Shown in pieces: positions 51,065 through 59,174 of a DNA stretch of 64,000 nt. Origin of the DNA: Methylobacter sp. KS41 (GTDB lineage Bacteria > Pseudomonadota > Gammaproteobacteria > Methylococcales > Methylomonadaceae). Position 1 is the first letter of the stretch. Every line of letters begins with the position of its first letter. Where the stretch lies: NCBI GenBank assembly GCA_002862125.1, contig PHSP01000001.1, forward strand, positions 1,212,501-1,276,500. The letters are read 5' to 3'. The notes beneath the pieces were generated by a model that had not been told where the DNA came from, did no database searches, and saw only the letters and a list, made by a program, of their open reading frames with translations. Made by a program: the position numbers and the translations under genes.

Positions 51065-52089
51065 GCGATTTCTCTTAGAGCCAGTATTTTCTCAACTTGC
51101 TCGCTTATCTTTCTAATGACATCTTTTTTGACTTCGATTTCGGCAAGCTGAATAGCCGTCTTAAAAGCAAGAACATCCGCTCCGCCATGACTTTTAATAA
51201 CCAAGCCCCTGAGACCCAAAAAACTTGCACCATTGTACAAGCGAGGATCTATGTGCTCCTTAAACGATTTAAGAACCGGATAAGCAATCAACCCAACCAG
51301 CTTGGTCAAAATGTTTTTGCCAAAAGCTCCTTTTAACACAGCGCCAATCATTTTGGCCGCGCCTTCAATGGATTTAAGAGCGACATTGCCAACAAAGCCA
51401 TCGGTAACAATCAGATCAACTTTGATATGTCCGGCATTTAAAGAGTTGCCTTCAACGTAACCAATATAATTTAACGACGAATTTTCCAATAATTTTGCAG
51501 CCGACTTAACCTGCTCATTACCTTTCATGTCTTCTTCGCCAATATTTAACAATCCCACTTTTGGACTATCAATTGCCTCAACTGCTTTAACCAATTCATT
51601 GCCCATAATTGCAAATTGAAAAAGGTGTTCAGCCGTACAATCTACATTCGCCCCCAAATCAAGCACATGGGTATGCCCGTAAATCGAGGGCAGCGTGGAA
51701 ATAATGGCGGGACGATCAATCCCGGGAATCATTTTCAAAACAAAGCGGGCGGTCGCCATTAATGCGCCGGTATTGCCTGCGCTCACGCAAGCGTCCGCGC
51801 GACCGTCACGAACCAGATTGATGGCGACCCGCATTGATGAATCTTTTTTGTTTTTCAGCGCCTTCGATGGATGCTCATCCATACCGACGCATTGCGACGC
51901 ATGATGGATAGCGAGCCTATCTTGATAAACAGCCAATTCCTGAGACAGCATCTGTTTAATAACAGCTTCATCGCCCACTAGAATCAGTTTTAAGTCTGGA
52001 TTGTTTTTTAAACAATCCAATGATGCCGGAATAGTGACTTGAGGACCATGATCCCCGCCCATTGCATCAATTGAAATCGTTAAACTCAC
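51061..52089 (-). CDS. plsX: Phosphate acyltransferase PlsX
   Basis: Makes acyl-phosphate from acyl-ACP for phospholipid synthesis. The N-terminus [12 protein letters not shown] is the family start; GTG at 52089 is preferred over TTG 52101. Other marks are the [10 protein letters not shown] segment, [13 protein letters not shown] and [12 protein letters not shown]. In the conserved rpmF-plsX-fabH order. Confidence 0.95.
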   Translation of the reverse strand: MSLTISIDAMGGDHGPQVTIPASLDCLKNNPDLKLILVGDEAVIKQMLSQELAVYQDRLAIHHASQCVGMDEHPSKALKNKKDSSMRVAINLVRDGRADACVSAGNTGALMATARFVLKMIPGIDRPAIISTLPSIYGHTHVLDLGANVDCTAEHLFQFAIMGNELVKAVEAIDSPKVGLLNIGEEDMKGNEQVKSAAKLLENSSLNYIGYVEGNSLNAGHIKVDLIVTDGFVGNVALKSIEGAAKMIGAVLKGAFGKNILTKLVGLIAYPVLKSFKEHIDPRLYNGASFLGLRGLVIKSHGGADVLAFKTAIQLAEIEVKKDVIRKISEQVEKILALREIA

Positions 52090-52172
52090 TCTGACAAACA
52101 ACTCCGCGGTAATTGAAAAAAGCCGTACCGAATCTGCTTCGGCATAGTATCATTCCAGATGCTGAAAGATTA

Positions 52173-52355
52173 TTAATCTTCGTCGCTTGTGGTCACTATT
52201 TGACGGCCTTTAAAAAAACCGTCCGGAGTAACATGGTGACGCAAGTGGGTTTCACCTGTGATTGGATCCTGGGACAAAGCCCTGCCTGTTAAGGCATCAT
52301 GAGAGCGACGCTGACCGCGTCTTGAACGCGATACTTTACTTTTTTGTACGGCCAT
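52173..52355 (-). CDS. rpmF: Ribosomal protein L32
   Basis: Basic 60-residue protein starting [20 protein letters not shown], the L32 signature. The four zinc cysteines of some L32 forms are absent (zinc-independent type). The ATG overlaps the yceD stop (TAATG). Confidence 0.95.
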   Translation of the reverse strand: MAVQKSKVSRSRRGQRRSHDALTGRALSQDPITGETHLRHHVTPDGFFKGRQIVTTSDED

Positions 52356-52882
52356 TATAAATCTCCAGTGTTTTTAAGTTTGGCTAAAATGGAAAAAGGG
52401 TTTTCAGGGGATGACTGCTCATCATTCGCTAATGTATCTAAGCTGTTATTGTCAAACTTCGGGACAAAACAAGTATGCTGGTGCCTTGGAAATGCCGGCA
52501 AAATGAGTAATATTTCGTCCTCAATAATATTTTTAAGAAGAATTTTTCCTTCCTCTACCATTAATGGCTCATAATCTTCGGGCAATCTATTTGCTTGATC
52601 AATTGAGGAGACAATGCCAAGTTTGATGGGGCAATTAATGGGCCACTTAACAGCTTCCAGACAATTTTGGCACTCGAGCTCCAAAACAGTCTCTATGCGC
52701 CCCTCAACCTTAGCTAGCCTTCCTTCTCGGCCAAAAAAAAGATCAACGCTGACCGCGCCTGCGTCGTTAACCAGCATCTTCGCCAAACGATCCAGACTTC
52801 TTAATGGTATTTGACCCTTTAATGTTCCACGCTTATCAGCAAGATGCAAAGGATCTATATATTCAGGCAATCGATCTAACAT
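52355..52882 (-). CDS. YceD (DUF177) family protein, 23S rRNA accumulation protein
   Basis: DUF177 protein encoded ahead of rpmF in most gammaproteobacteria, where it is linked to 23S rRNA accumulation. ATG 52882 gives 175 residues ([19 protein letters not shown]); the longer frame to GTG 52915 would start right at the predicted transcription start of the promoter below. A CxxC-like element ECQNCLEAV and the C-terminal [10 protein letters not shown] are typical. Confidence 0.9.
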   Translation of the reverse strand: MLDRLPEYIDPLHLADKRGTLKGQIPLRSLDRLAKMLVNDAGAVSVDLFFGREGRLAKVEGRIETVLELECQNCLEAVKWPINCPIKLGIVSSIDQANRLPEDYEPLMVEEGKILLKNIIEDEILLILPAFPRHQHTCFVPKFDNNSLDTLANDEQSSPENPFSILAKLKNTGDL

Positions 52883-52922
52883 AACCGAGAAATGGTATAG
52901 GAAAACATCAAACACGTCAAAT

Positions 52923-52951
52923 TCTATATACTTTTTCTAGCGGCGAAACAA
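52923..52951 (-). promoter_or_regulatory. Promoter of the yceD-rpmF-plsX-fab operon
   Basis: On the minus strand TTGTTT (52951-52946) and TATAGA (52928-52923) are 17 bp apart. Transcription would begin near 52916, leaving a leader of about 34 nt to ATG 52882. Confidence 0.6.
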
Positions 52952-53450
52952 CGGGCATTATTTTATAAGCCTTTCTTTATTTGGAAAAATAAAACCTCTC
53001 TAAACAGAGAATACTTAGAAGAAGGCTCTGCTTTTAATTAAAAACCTACTTCCGTCCATTTCTTAAAGCCTTTACAACACAGATACCTTATCACCTGGAC
53101 AAGTCACCAGCGCTTTTTTAAAAACCTGCTGATTTGATTAACCTCGGACATTTAGCGGTTTTTAAGTTCACAGCCTGATATACTTGCGCTGACATTATAT
53201 TGCCACGCCCGGGCCATTGGTTAACATGCTTTTGACACCATCAAACTCTATTAGGGTCAAGCACTTACGGAAGCCATGAATAAGTACCATCTGCTTTTTA
53301 CTTGCACTTGCCGTCATTGCCGAAAGAAACCAAACCTCTTCGAGCAAGAATGACATCATTAAAATACTTGCAACAGACTGATATTTAGTACCAATATCGT
53401 GTCACTTTACTTTTTTCTTAATTGCCAACCCGATCAATAAATCAATAATC
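52952..53450. other. Divergent intergenic region
   Basis: About 500 bp upstream of the ribosomal/fatty acid operon promoter and of the reductase gene on the plus strand. A minor hairpin TCTCT-AAAC-AGAGA occurs at about 52997. I see no RNA gene, repeat or conserved frame. Confidence 0.35.
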
Positions 53451-54335
53451 ATGACAGATAAAAAACCCACTCTTGGCTTCATAGGTATCGGTTTAATGGG
53501 CAAGCCCATGACCTTGCGCTTGTTGAAAGCAGGCTTTAGTGTTCACGTATGGAATCGCAGCCCTGGGAAACTCTCACGGGTTACTGAAGCGGGAGCAAAA
53601 GCTTGTTCGTCAATCGCCGAATTAGTTAAAGCATCAAATATCATTTTATTGTGCCTGGCTGATACCCTGGCTGTTGAATCGGTTATTCGCAACGATGTCC
53701 TGGAAAACGGCTCGGCAAACCAGCTGCTGATTGACTTATCCAGCATCCACCCTGAGAACACCCGGCAGTTAGCATCAATGTTGTATGAAAAATGCGGCAT
53801 GGGCTGGGTAGACGCGCCTGTTTCCGGCGGCGTTGCGGGCGCTGAACAAGGCAATTTAGCGATTATGGCGGGCGGCAGCGAAGGAAACATAAACATTGCG
53901 CGCGCCGTCCTGACCCCTCTTTATAAGCAGTTCACCCACATGGGCGACATAGGCAGCGGCCAGATCACCAAGATCTGCAACCAAATGGTCGTCAGCTGTA
54001 ATGTTCTGGTTATTGCCGAAATGATAGCGCTCGCCCGGCAATCTGGAGTCGCTGCCGAAAAAATACCGGAGGCGCTGTCCGGCGGCTTTGCCGATTCCAG
54101 ACCCTTGCAAATCACCGGCCTGGAAATGGCGACCGCAACCTATGAGCCTGTTAAATGGCGCGTTAAAACCTTGTTAAAGGATTTGAATATGGCGGTTGAT
54201 TTATCTACTAAACAAGGCAATGCCATTCCCATGTCCGGCTTGGCAGCACAACTCATGCAATTGCACTGCAACCATGGATATTTAGAACAAGACCCATCCA
54301 CCTTGATTAAATTATTTGCTAAAAACGATGCCTAG
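53451..54335 (+). CDS. 2-hydroxy-3-oxopropionate (tartronate semialdehyde) reductase family
   Basis: Beta-hydroxyacid dehydrogenase of 294 residues. The NAD(P) loop GFIGIGLMGKPM is at residues 9-20, the substrate-binding DAPVSGGVAGAEQGNLAIM segment is near 123-141 and the catalytic Lys is in ITKICNQMVV. 3-Hydroxyisobutyrate dehydrogenase is the closest alternative, but the overlapping hydroxypyruvate isomerase gene favours tartronate semialdehyde as substrate (reduction to D-glycerate). Confidence 0.82.
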   Translation: MTDKKPTLGFIGIGLMGKPMTLRLLKAGFSVHVWNRSPGKLSRVTEAGAKACSSIAELVKASNIILLCLADTLAVESVIRNDVLENGSANQLLIDLSSIHPENTRQLASMLYEKCGMGWVDAPVSGGVAGAEQGNLAIMAGGSEGNINIARAVLTPLYKQFTHMGDIGSGQITKICNQMVVSCNVLVIAEMIALARQSGVAAEKIPEALSGGFADSRPLQITGLEMATATYEPVKWRVKTLLKDLNMAVDLSTKQGNAIPMSGLAAQLMQLHCNHGYLEQDPSTLIKLFAKNDA

Positions 54336-55092
54336 GTTCTGCGCTAATTTAAGTTTATTGTTTACTGAAATGGAGCTTATCAACCGTTTCAAAGCAGCAA
54401 AACAGAAAGGATTTAATGCTGTTGAAATACAATTTCCATACAGCCTAAGCGCAGCAACTCTTAAAAAAACCCTGGAAGAACAACAATTAAAATTGGTGTT
54501 ATTCAATGTGGACGCAGATGATCTGCTACAAGGCGGAGAAGGACTCGCCTGCGTTCCTGAAAAACGGAATCAATTCCGTCAGGCAGTAGCCCAAGCACTT
54601 GAATATGCAGAATTTTTAAAACCAGAAGCCATTAATGTGCTGCCTGGGCGATGCATTAATGAAAACCGGAAACGGGACTATCTGAAAACCTTTAAAGAAA
54701 ATCTTTGTTTTGCTGTTGAAACATTTGCGCCATTAGGCATTAAAACCGTTTTTGAAGCCATCAATAGCCACGACATGCCCGGATTCATCATCCATAATGA
54801 GCGACAAATGCTTGATACCTTGAATCAGCTCAATCTCCCTATGTTGCTTATGCAGTACGATATTTATCACATGCAAATGATGGGCGGCAAACCGGATGAA
54901 TTTATTACCCGGCATGCGGATAAAATCGGTCATATTCAATTCGCGGATTGCCCAGGACGCGGCCAACCCGGCACTGGACAGATTAACTTTGAACGTGTTT
55001 TCTCTGCTATTGAAAAATCGTCCTATTCGGGTTGGGTTGGCGCAGAATACAAACCCGTTGGAAGCACATCCGAAAGCTTAAACTGGCTTTGA
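54328..55092 (+). CDS. hyi: Hydroxypyruvate isomerase
   Basis: Xylose-isomerase-like TIM barrel of about 254 residues converting hydroxypyruvate to tartronate semialdehyde. Start ATG 54328 (MPRFCANLSLLFTE) overlaps the reductase stop by 8 bp and fits the family's FxANLSxLFTE start. Later marks: EAINSHDMPGF, YDIYHMQMMGG, HIQFADCPGRGQPGTGQINF and WVGAEYKP. Together the two enzymes would take hydroxypyruvate to glycerate. Confidence 0.9.
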   Translation: MPRFCANLSLLFTEMELINRFKAAKQKGFNAVEIQFPYSLSAATLKKTLEEQQLKLVLFNVDADDLLQGGEGLACVPEKRNQFRQAVAQALEYAEFLKPEAINVLPGRCINENRKRDYLKTFKENLCFAVETFAPLGIKTVFEAINSHDMPGFIIHNERQMLDTLNQLNLPMLLMQYDIYHMQMMGGKPDEFITRHADKIGHIQFADCPGRGQPGTGQINFERVFSAIEKSSYSGWVGAEYKPVGSTSESLNWL

Positions 55093-55260
55093 TTAGCTGC
55101 TTCAGTTACGAATGCTGTTAATCCGTCTTCAACAGTTGCCTTAGCCACAATTAATCCACTCCACTGCTCCATACCCAAGTCATTGATTGTTATCAATCTG
55201 AACTTTTCATCTTTGTGTCATACTTAAGGCGCTCTTAAGATTTACCAAGTTAGAATTGCC

Positions 55261-55396
55261 TCAACGTTAAAACAATTAGCGTTGAAAACCCTGGAGCAAA
55301 ACAATTGCTTTAGTGGAGTAAGGCGAGGAACTACGGGGGCTGGACATAACCCAACGCCTTTGGTTCTTTATAATGACCAGCTATTAAACAGGTCAT
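55261..55396 (+). ncRNA. Structured 5' leader of the rlpA-like gene (candidate regulatory RNA)
   Basis: Four consecutive inverted repeats lie ahead of the rlpA-like start: TCAACG/CGTTGA (55261-55266, 55280-55285), AGCAA/TTGCT (55295-55309), AAGGCG/CGCCTT enclosing a GGGG...CCC pairing (55320-55360), and ATGACC/GGTCAT (55373-55396). No known riboswitch consensus was recognised. The purine-rich segment between the second and third stems looks like a conserved-core type sequence, but this is impression only. Confidence 0.35.
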
Positions 55397-55424
55397 GGAT
55401 TTTAATTTAAAAAGGCTTTTCGTT

Positions 55425-55829
55425 ATGAATAATCTGATACTAGCAACTTTTTTTCTTGTTATATGCAGTTATTTTTCTAACCCAATACAATCGGCTGAAG
55501 CATCCGGCCGTCATGCGTCAAAAGCGCATACCGGTAAAATTCATTCATCCACCCGCCATAGCACGGCCTCCTGGTATGGCCCCAAGTTTCATGGCAAAAG
55601 AACCGCGAGCGGCGAAAGATTCAACATGTATGCAATGACTGCGGCGCACAAAACATTACCTCTGTCTTCTTACGCTGAAATCACTAACCTGAAGAATCAT
55701 CGCAGCGTTATTGTGCGCATCAATGATAGAGGCCCCTATCATGGCAAAAGAGCAATAGATTTATCCTATGCCGCCGCTAAAGAACTTGGAATAAAAGGAA
55801 CTGTTCCCGTACAAATAACACCACTGTGA
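55425..55829 (+). CDS. RlpA-like double-psi beta-barrel protein (septal/cell-wall lytic transglycosylase family)
   Basis: Exported protein of about 134 residues from ATG 55425 ([17 protein letters not shown] signal peptide, AAGG upstream); an in-frame ATG at 55395 lies inside a predicted hairpin. The DPBB domain is complete: [52 protein letters not shown], with the catalytic-type Asp (NDRGPY) present. No SPOR domain follows, so the protein is a minimal RlpA. A His/Ser-rich linker joins the leader to the barrel. Confidence 0.87.
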   Translation: MNNLILATFFLVICSYFSNPIQSAEASGRHASKAHTGKIHSSTRHSTASWYGPKFHGKRTASGERFNMYAMTAAHKTLPLSSYAEITNLKNHRSVIVRINDRGPYHGKRAIDLSYAAAKELGIKGTVPVQITPL

Positions 55830-55989
55830 TGTGGTCAAACACTGGCGTTGTTGAACCGGTAAAAAATATCAACCTCGGTTAATCCTTATCAATCCAATGA
55901 AAAATTGCAAGTTTTGCAGGGCGGCTAGCTAAGACTAAACGCCCTGCCGCCCCTCATCCGCTAGAAGCAAGTCATTCTAACCCATGCGG

Positions 55990-56388
55990 TTACCTGCTCA
56001 GATAATTGCCTGTTTTTATTTGCAGCAGTTTCGATACATCAAGGTTGTATAAATATACCCAGGCAACAACTGAACCACCGCCGCTAAGTTCAATTGAAAT
56101 CAGCTTGCGGCTGAATTCGTGCGGCACGGGGAACCTGTCGCCACACTCTTCATAATCATCCAGCCTGGCTAAAACCCTTTCCTGATCAAGCATTTTATAG
56201 AGTTCGCCGCTTACCTTATCGCTGACATCGCTGGATTCAATAGCGCCGGGATAGCCGCACACTTCATATAATATTCCACGCATAGCCCCATCTGAAAAAT
56301 ATTCGCAGTCACCAGCTATTAAATGATGCATGTTCGCAGCTTTTTGGTTACGCAACGTGCCGTAGACGAATATAAAATCAGGCCCCAC
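55990..56388 (-). CDS. Gamma-glutamylcyclotransferase-like protein (AIG2/GGCT fold)
   Basis: Protein of 132 residues with the GGCT substrate loop FVYGTLRNQKAANMHH at residues 6-21 and GYPGAIES. The catalytic Glu is expected in the DDYEECGD region (residue about 79). Members release 5-oxoproline from gamma-glutamyl compounds or act on related amides; the substrate here is open. It follows the ychJ-like gene on the same strand with a 48-bp gap. Confidence 0.8.
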   Translation of the reverse strand: MGPDFIFVYGTLRNQKAANMHHLIAGDCEYFSDGAMRGILYEVCGYPGAIESSDVSDKVSGELYKMLDQERVLARLDDYEECGDRFPVPHEFSRKLISIELSGGGSVVAWVYLYNLDVSKLLQIKTGNYLSR

Positions 56389-56436
56389 AATTAGTATTCT
56401 CTTAATCTTTCACGGATCAGGGCGACGATGCGCCAT

Positions 56437-56922
56437 TTATCCCGCCCCGCAACAGCGTTTAAATTTCTTGCCACTGCCGCAAGCACACAGCGCGCTCTTG
56501 CCCTGATTGGTTTGCAGCCCCACTTTACACATTGATTTAATAACGCCGCCAAGATAAAACCAGCGGCCGTTGATTTTCGTAAAGCGGCTAACTTCATTCA
56601 TGACATGCTCTTCGCCATCCTGCATGAAAAACGCCTTAAACGCCACTACGCCTTTACTGTCCTTGATCCCGCCCTTTTTGGTTTCGATAACTTCAAGTCT
56701 TAACCAGTCAGTTTTTTCCCTGGAGAAATCTATCTTCTCAGGCCGCTTGTTTGCGCCCCAAGTCTCCTGCAAATATACGGCATTGCGCAAAACATAAGCC
56801 GAATAACGCGAACGCATCAACGCTTCAGCGGTTGCAGGTATTTTTTCGCCGGAATGATAAGGCCCGCAGCATTGTTGATCGTCAACGCCAGAGCCGCAGA
56901 GGCAGTGGGTATGAGTGATCAA
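56437..56922 (-). CDS. YchJ-family protein with SEC-C zinc motifs
   Basis: Protein of 161 residues with a cysteine cluster at each end: CLCGSG...CCGPYH (residues 8-21) and CACGSGKKFKRCCG at the C-terminus, both SEC-C zinc motifs. Between them lies the YchJ core (ALMRSRYSAYVLRNAVYLQETW), an NTF2-like fold. Role unknown in general. Confidence 0.9.
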   Translation of the reverse strand: MITHTHCLCGSGVDDQQCCGPYHSGEKIPATAEALMRSRYSAYVLRNAVYLQETWGANKRPEKIDFSREKTDWLRLEVIETKKGGIKDSKGVVAFKAFFMQDGEEHVMNEVSRFTKINGRWFYLGGVIKSMCKVGLQTNQGKSALCACGSGKKFKRCCGAG

Positions 56923-57208
56923 AAGATGTTCCTTATAATTAAGCGTAGGTCAGGGTAACGCAAGGAATCCTTTATGCGCTTTGACTACTATAAAAACGTT
57001 TATCGATACATAAATATTGGGGCTCGAAAAGCTCACCCCAACCTATGCAATCGCTCAAGGAGTTTTGGAGGTGTATTTTGTGTTGCATAAAAAGGTTGCT
57101 AGCAATAAGCAGATATCATAGCATCTAATTTAACGGATTGCCGATAGAGCTCCATGCACCGGCGATTGCAAAATAATAAACCCCTAAAAAGGGGTCTATT
57201 TAACATTT
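56923..57208. other. Region between ychJ-like gene and the reverse transcriptase locus
   Basis: Contains an inverted repeat TTGGGG...CCCCAA (57018-57041) continuing into CCAACCTATGCAA, and a short hairpin ACCCC-TAAAAA-GGGGT (57180-57195). The first resembles the REP-like element found at 59112-59182 on the other side of the RT locus; the second may insulate the locus from upstream transcription. Confidence 0.4.
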
Positions 57209-57400
57209 TGTGAACAAGGAAGACTGAGGAAATGATAAAATATTTAGCACTTTCCAAGGGAAAGAACGGATGCCCTTTAGATCGTTCTTTGAACGAACTC
57301 CTGGGGGAAAAGAGTCAAATCTTTTTCAAACAAATGAAAACTTACTTTTACGTGGTTGCGTCCGTGGGAGGCTCGGTCTTTTGATCGGGCCTTTTGTTTT
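57209..57400 (+). ncRNA. Candidate structured RNA companion of the reverse transcriptase
   Basis: About 160-190 nt immediately upstream of the RT gene are dense in inverted repeats: CTTTCC-AAG-GGAAAG, TCGTTC-TTT-GAACGA, TTTTC...GAAAA, and a terminal 9-bp hairpin with UUUU loop followed by TTTTGTTTTT (57370-57400), an intrinsic terminator only 12 bp before the RT start codon. A weak promoter (TTGTGA, 17 bp, AATGAT) lies at about 57210. A separately terminated short RNA in front of an RT gene is the arrangement of DRT2 and DRT9 defence systems. The exact ends are guesses. Confidence 0.5.
57370..57400 (+). terminator. Intrinsic terminator just upstream of the RT start
   Basis: GGCTCGGTC-TTTT-GATCGGGCC (57370-57391; 9 bp counting G-U pairs) followed by TTTTGTTTTT. 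It separates the upstream RNA from the RT message. Confidence 0.75.
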
Positions 57401-57411
57401 TGGGAATATTA

Positions 57412-58908
57412 ATGAATTTAGAAGAATATCTTTGCAAAGTCATAGAAGAAGAATCAGACAAGCTGATTCTTAGGTACCATGCATATCATAATGCCTTGCA
57501 TCATGAACACGTAAGAAATACAAAAAGGATATCTAATCCTCCTCCAAAGTCGATTAAAAAGCCAAGTTATTGGAATTTGGATAAAAAATTCAATCCTTTT
57601 TATGTTAAGAAAAGAAGCAAAAGCATAGCGCGGTCAATTGCCAAAAAAATATCAGATAAAACATATACGCCTTTACCACCCCACATTAAAGAAATACCCA
57701 AAGCCGGCGGTGGAATTAGAAAAGTTTCAATCTATCAAATACCAGATGCTGCAGTATCAAAAATATACTACAGCCGACTTTTAGCTAAAAACAAACATAG
57801 ATTCAGTTCTTTTTCGTATGCATACAGAAATGATAAGAATGTGCATTTTGCTATTCAGGATATATGGCTAGATATATCTAGAGATGCTAGGTCATTTATT
57901 GCGGAATTCGATTTTTCCGATTTTTTTGGATCAATATCCCATGAATATTTAAAAGCCCAATATAAAAGCAATGGTTTCTATATCAGTGAAGAAGAGCAGT
58001 TTATAATTGATTCGTTTCTTGAAGATAGAAAAGTAGGAATTCCGCAATGTACATCTATATCGTTATTTCTAGCAAATTTAGTTTGCTGGCAACTCGACTT
58101 AAGGTTTGAAAGAGCTGGGTTGAAATTTGCACGTTACGCTGATGATACGGTGATTTGGAGTCCAGACTACCAAAAAATATGTGAGGCATTCATTATAATA
58201 AACGAATTTTCATCTTCGGCAGGAATCTCAATTAATGCCAAAAAGTCGGTTGGCATTAGTCTTTTAACAAGAGCAGAACTACCAGCCGAGTTAAAAAGCA
58301 CAAAGACTCATGTTGAATTTTTAGGATATTCAATATCTGTCAATTCAGTATCTATAAAAGATGCCTCAGTAAAGAAAATTCAGAAACAAATATCTTACTT
58401 GCTCTACAGAAATTTAATACAGCCTTTGCGTGGAAATAAACTCAAAGGACTAATAATACCAGCGAATGATAAAGATGTGGCGCTTTTAACCGCAATAATG
58501 CAAATCAGAAGATATATGTATGGCGGGTTAAGTGGGCAACAGCTTCGAAATTACATAAACGGAAGAACAAAACGGATTTACTTCAAAGGAATTATGAGTT
58601 TTTATCCACTGGTTAATGATGAAGCGCAATTAAGAACACTCGATGGCTGGCTCGTTTCAGTAATCTGTAGATCCTTAAGTCTAAGGTCTCGACTGTTAAA
58701 GAAATGGGGACATGATCGTTCACACATCTTCCCTTTCAACGTACATTGCTCAGAATTAACAGCGCGATTTAAACAAAACAAGGTGCATGGGAAATCATTG
58801 TTGGAAATACCTAGCTTTATGCTAGTTCAACGGGCGCTCGAAAAAGGGCTCCAAAACCGTGGAATTGAAAGTGTCATGAATCCCGAATCAATGGATTATG
58901 ATTACTAG
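57412..58908 (+). CDS. Reverse transcriptase, probable defence-associated (DRT/unknown-group) type
   Basis: RNA-dependent DNA polymerase of 498 residues from ATG 57412. Motif A with catalytic Asp is AEFDFSDFFGSI (Asp167), the B' box is GIPQCTSISLFLAN at 209-222 (Cys213 where most RTs have Gly), and the catalytic YADD is at 242-245. After the palm and thumb come about 170 residues without maturase, endonuclease or HNH motifs, so a group II intron is unlikely. The DGR-type IGxxxSQ and the retron-type VTG motifs are not seen. Gene and flanks are AT-rich compared with the neighbours, pointing to transfer. Together with the structured RNA before it, it fits a DRT2/DRT9-like anti-phage system, but the subgroup is not settled. 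Confidence 0.8.
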   Translation: MNLEEYLCKVIEEESDKLILRYHAYHNALHHEHVRNTKRISNPPPKSIKKPSYWNLDKKFNPFYVKKRSKSIARSIAKKISDKTYTPLPPHIKEIPKAGGGIRKVSIYQIPDAAVSKIYYSRLLAKNKHRFSSFSYAYRNDKNVHFAIQDIWLDISRDARSFIAEFDFSDFFGSISHEYLKAQYKSNGFYISEEEQFIIDSFLEDRKVGIPQCTSISLFLANLVCWQLDLRFERAGLKFARYADDTVIWSPDYQKICEAFIIINEFSSSAGISINAKKSVGISLLTRAELPAELKSTKTHVEFLGYSISVNSVSIKDASVKKIQKQISYLLYRNLIQPLRGNKLKGLIIPANDKDVALLTAIMQIRRYMYGGLSGQQLRNYINGRTKRIYFKGIMSFYPLVNDEAQLRTLDGWLVSVICRSLSLRSRLLKKWGHDRSHIFPFNVHCSELTARFKQNKVHGKSLLEIPSFMLVQRALEKGLQNRGIESVMNPESMDYDY

Positions 58909-58917
58909 AGAAAAAAC

Positions 58918-59006
58918 ACCTAACAAGGCGCTACTTTCGGACAAAATAAAGGCTACGTTCGTGCCCCGCTACGCTTTATTCTACCGGTGAGTTTGGTTCG
59001 TTAGAC
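58918..59006 (+). other. attC-like (integron cassette) site behind the RT gene
   Basis: ACCTAAC (58918-58924) fits the RYYYAAC core and GTTAGAC (59000-59006) fits GTTRRRY, 89 bp end to end, with AATAAAG/CTTTATT arms between them. Size and core sites fit an attC, but the inner L boxes pair only weakly. Confidence 0.4.
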
Positions 59007-59111
59007 GTGTGTGGCGAAGCGTAACGGGGTTTGTAACCCCGTCACTCACGTTTTGAAATCTGTAAGTCGATCAAAAGTTCCTGTCGAGATTGCAAACCCG
59101 AACCGGCTACT

Positions 59112-59162
59112 GATAGCCGTAACCCAACATTTGCCGCTTCGATGTGTTGGGTTACGGCTATC
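59112..59162. repeat. REP-like inverted repeat
   Basis: An 18-bp perfect inverted repeat, GATAGCCGTAACCCAACA (59112-59129) and its complement at 59145-59162, with a 15-bp loop, followed by a degenerate copy CCTAACCCAACCTACG. This GTTGGGTTACG-type palindrome has the look of a dispersed REP/MITE element. It lies just past the stop of the large oxidoreductase gene and could also end its transcript. Confidence 0.7.
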
Positions 59163-59174
59163 GCCTAACCCAAC

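Noticed and set aside
52883-52915. Longer start of the YceD-like protein at GTG 52915
   Set aside because: The predicted transcription start lies at about 52916, so the longer form would be leaderless, and the extra residues are not family-like.
55395-55424. Upstream ATG for the RlpA-like protein
   Set aside because: It lies in a hairpin and would put charged residues ahead of the signal peptide; ATG 55425 has AAGG at good spacing.
57270-57473. 67-codon frame as an ordinary protein gene
   Set aside because: It lies wholly in the hairpin-rich RNA and crosses the RT start; Arg/Ser-rich composition and no ribosome-binding site. Kept only as an observation linked to the DRT2 hypothesis.
57412-58908. 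RT as part of a group II intron, retron or diversity-generating element
   Set aside because: No maturase or endonuclease part and no intron RNA was seen; no VTG-type retron motif; no IGxxxSQ motif or template/variable repeat pair.
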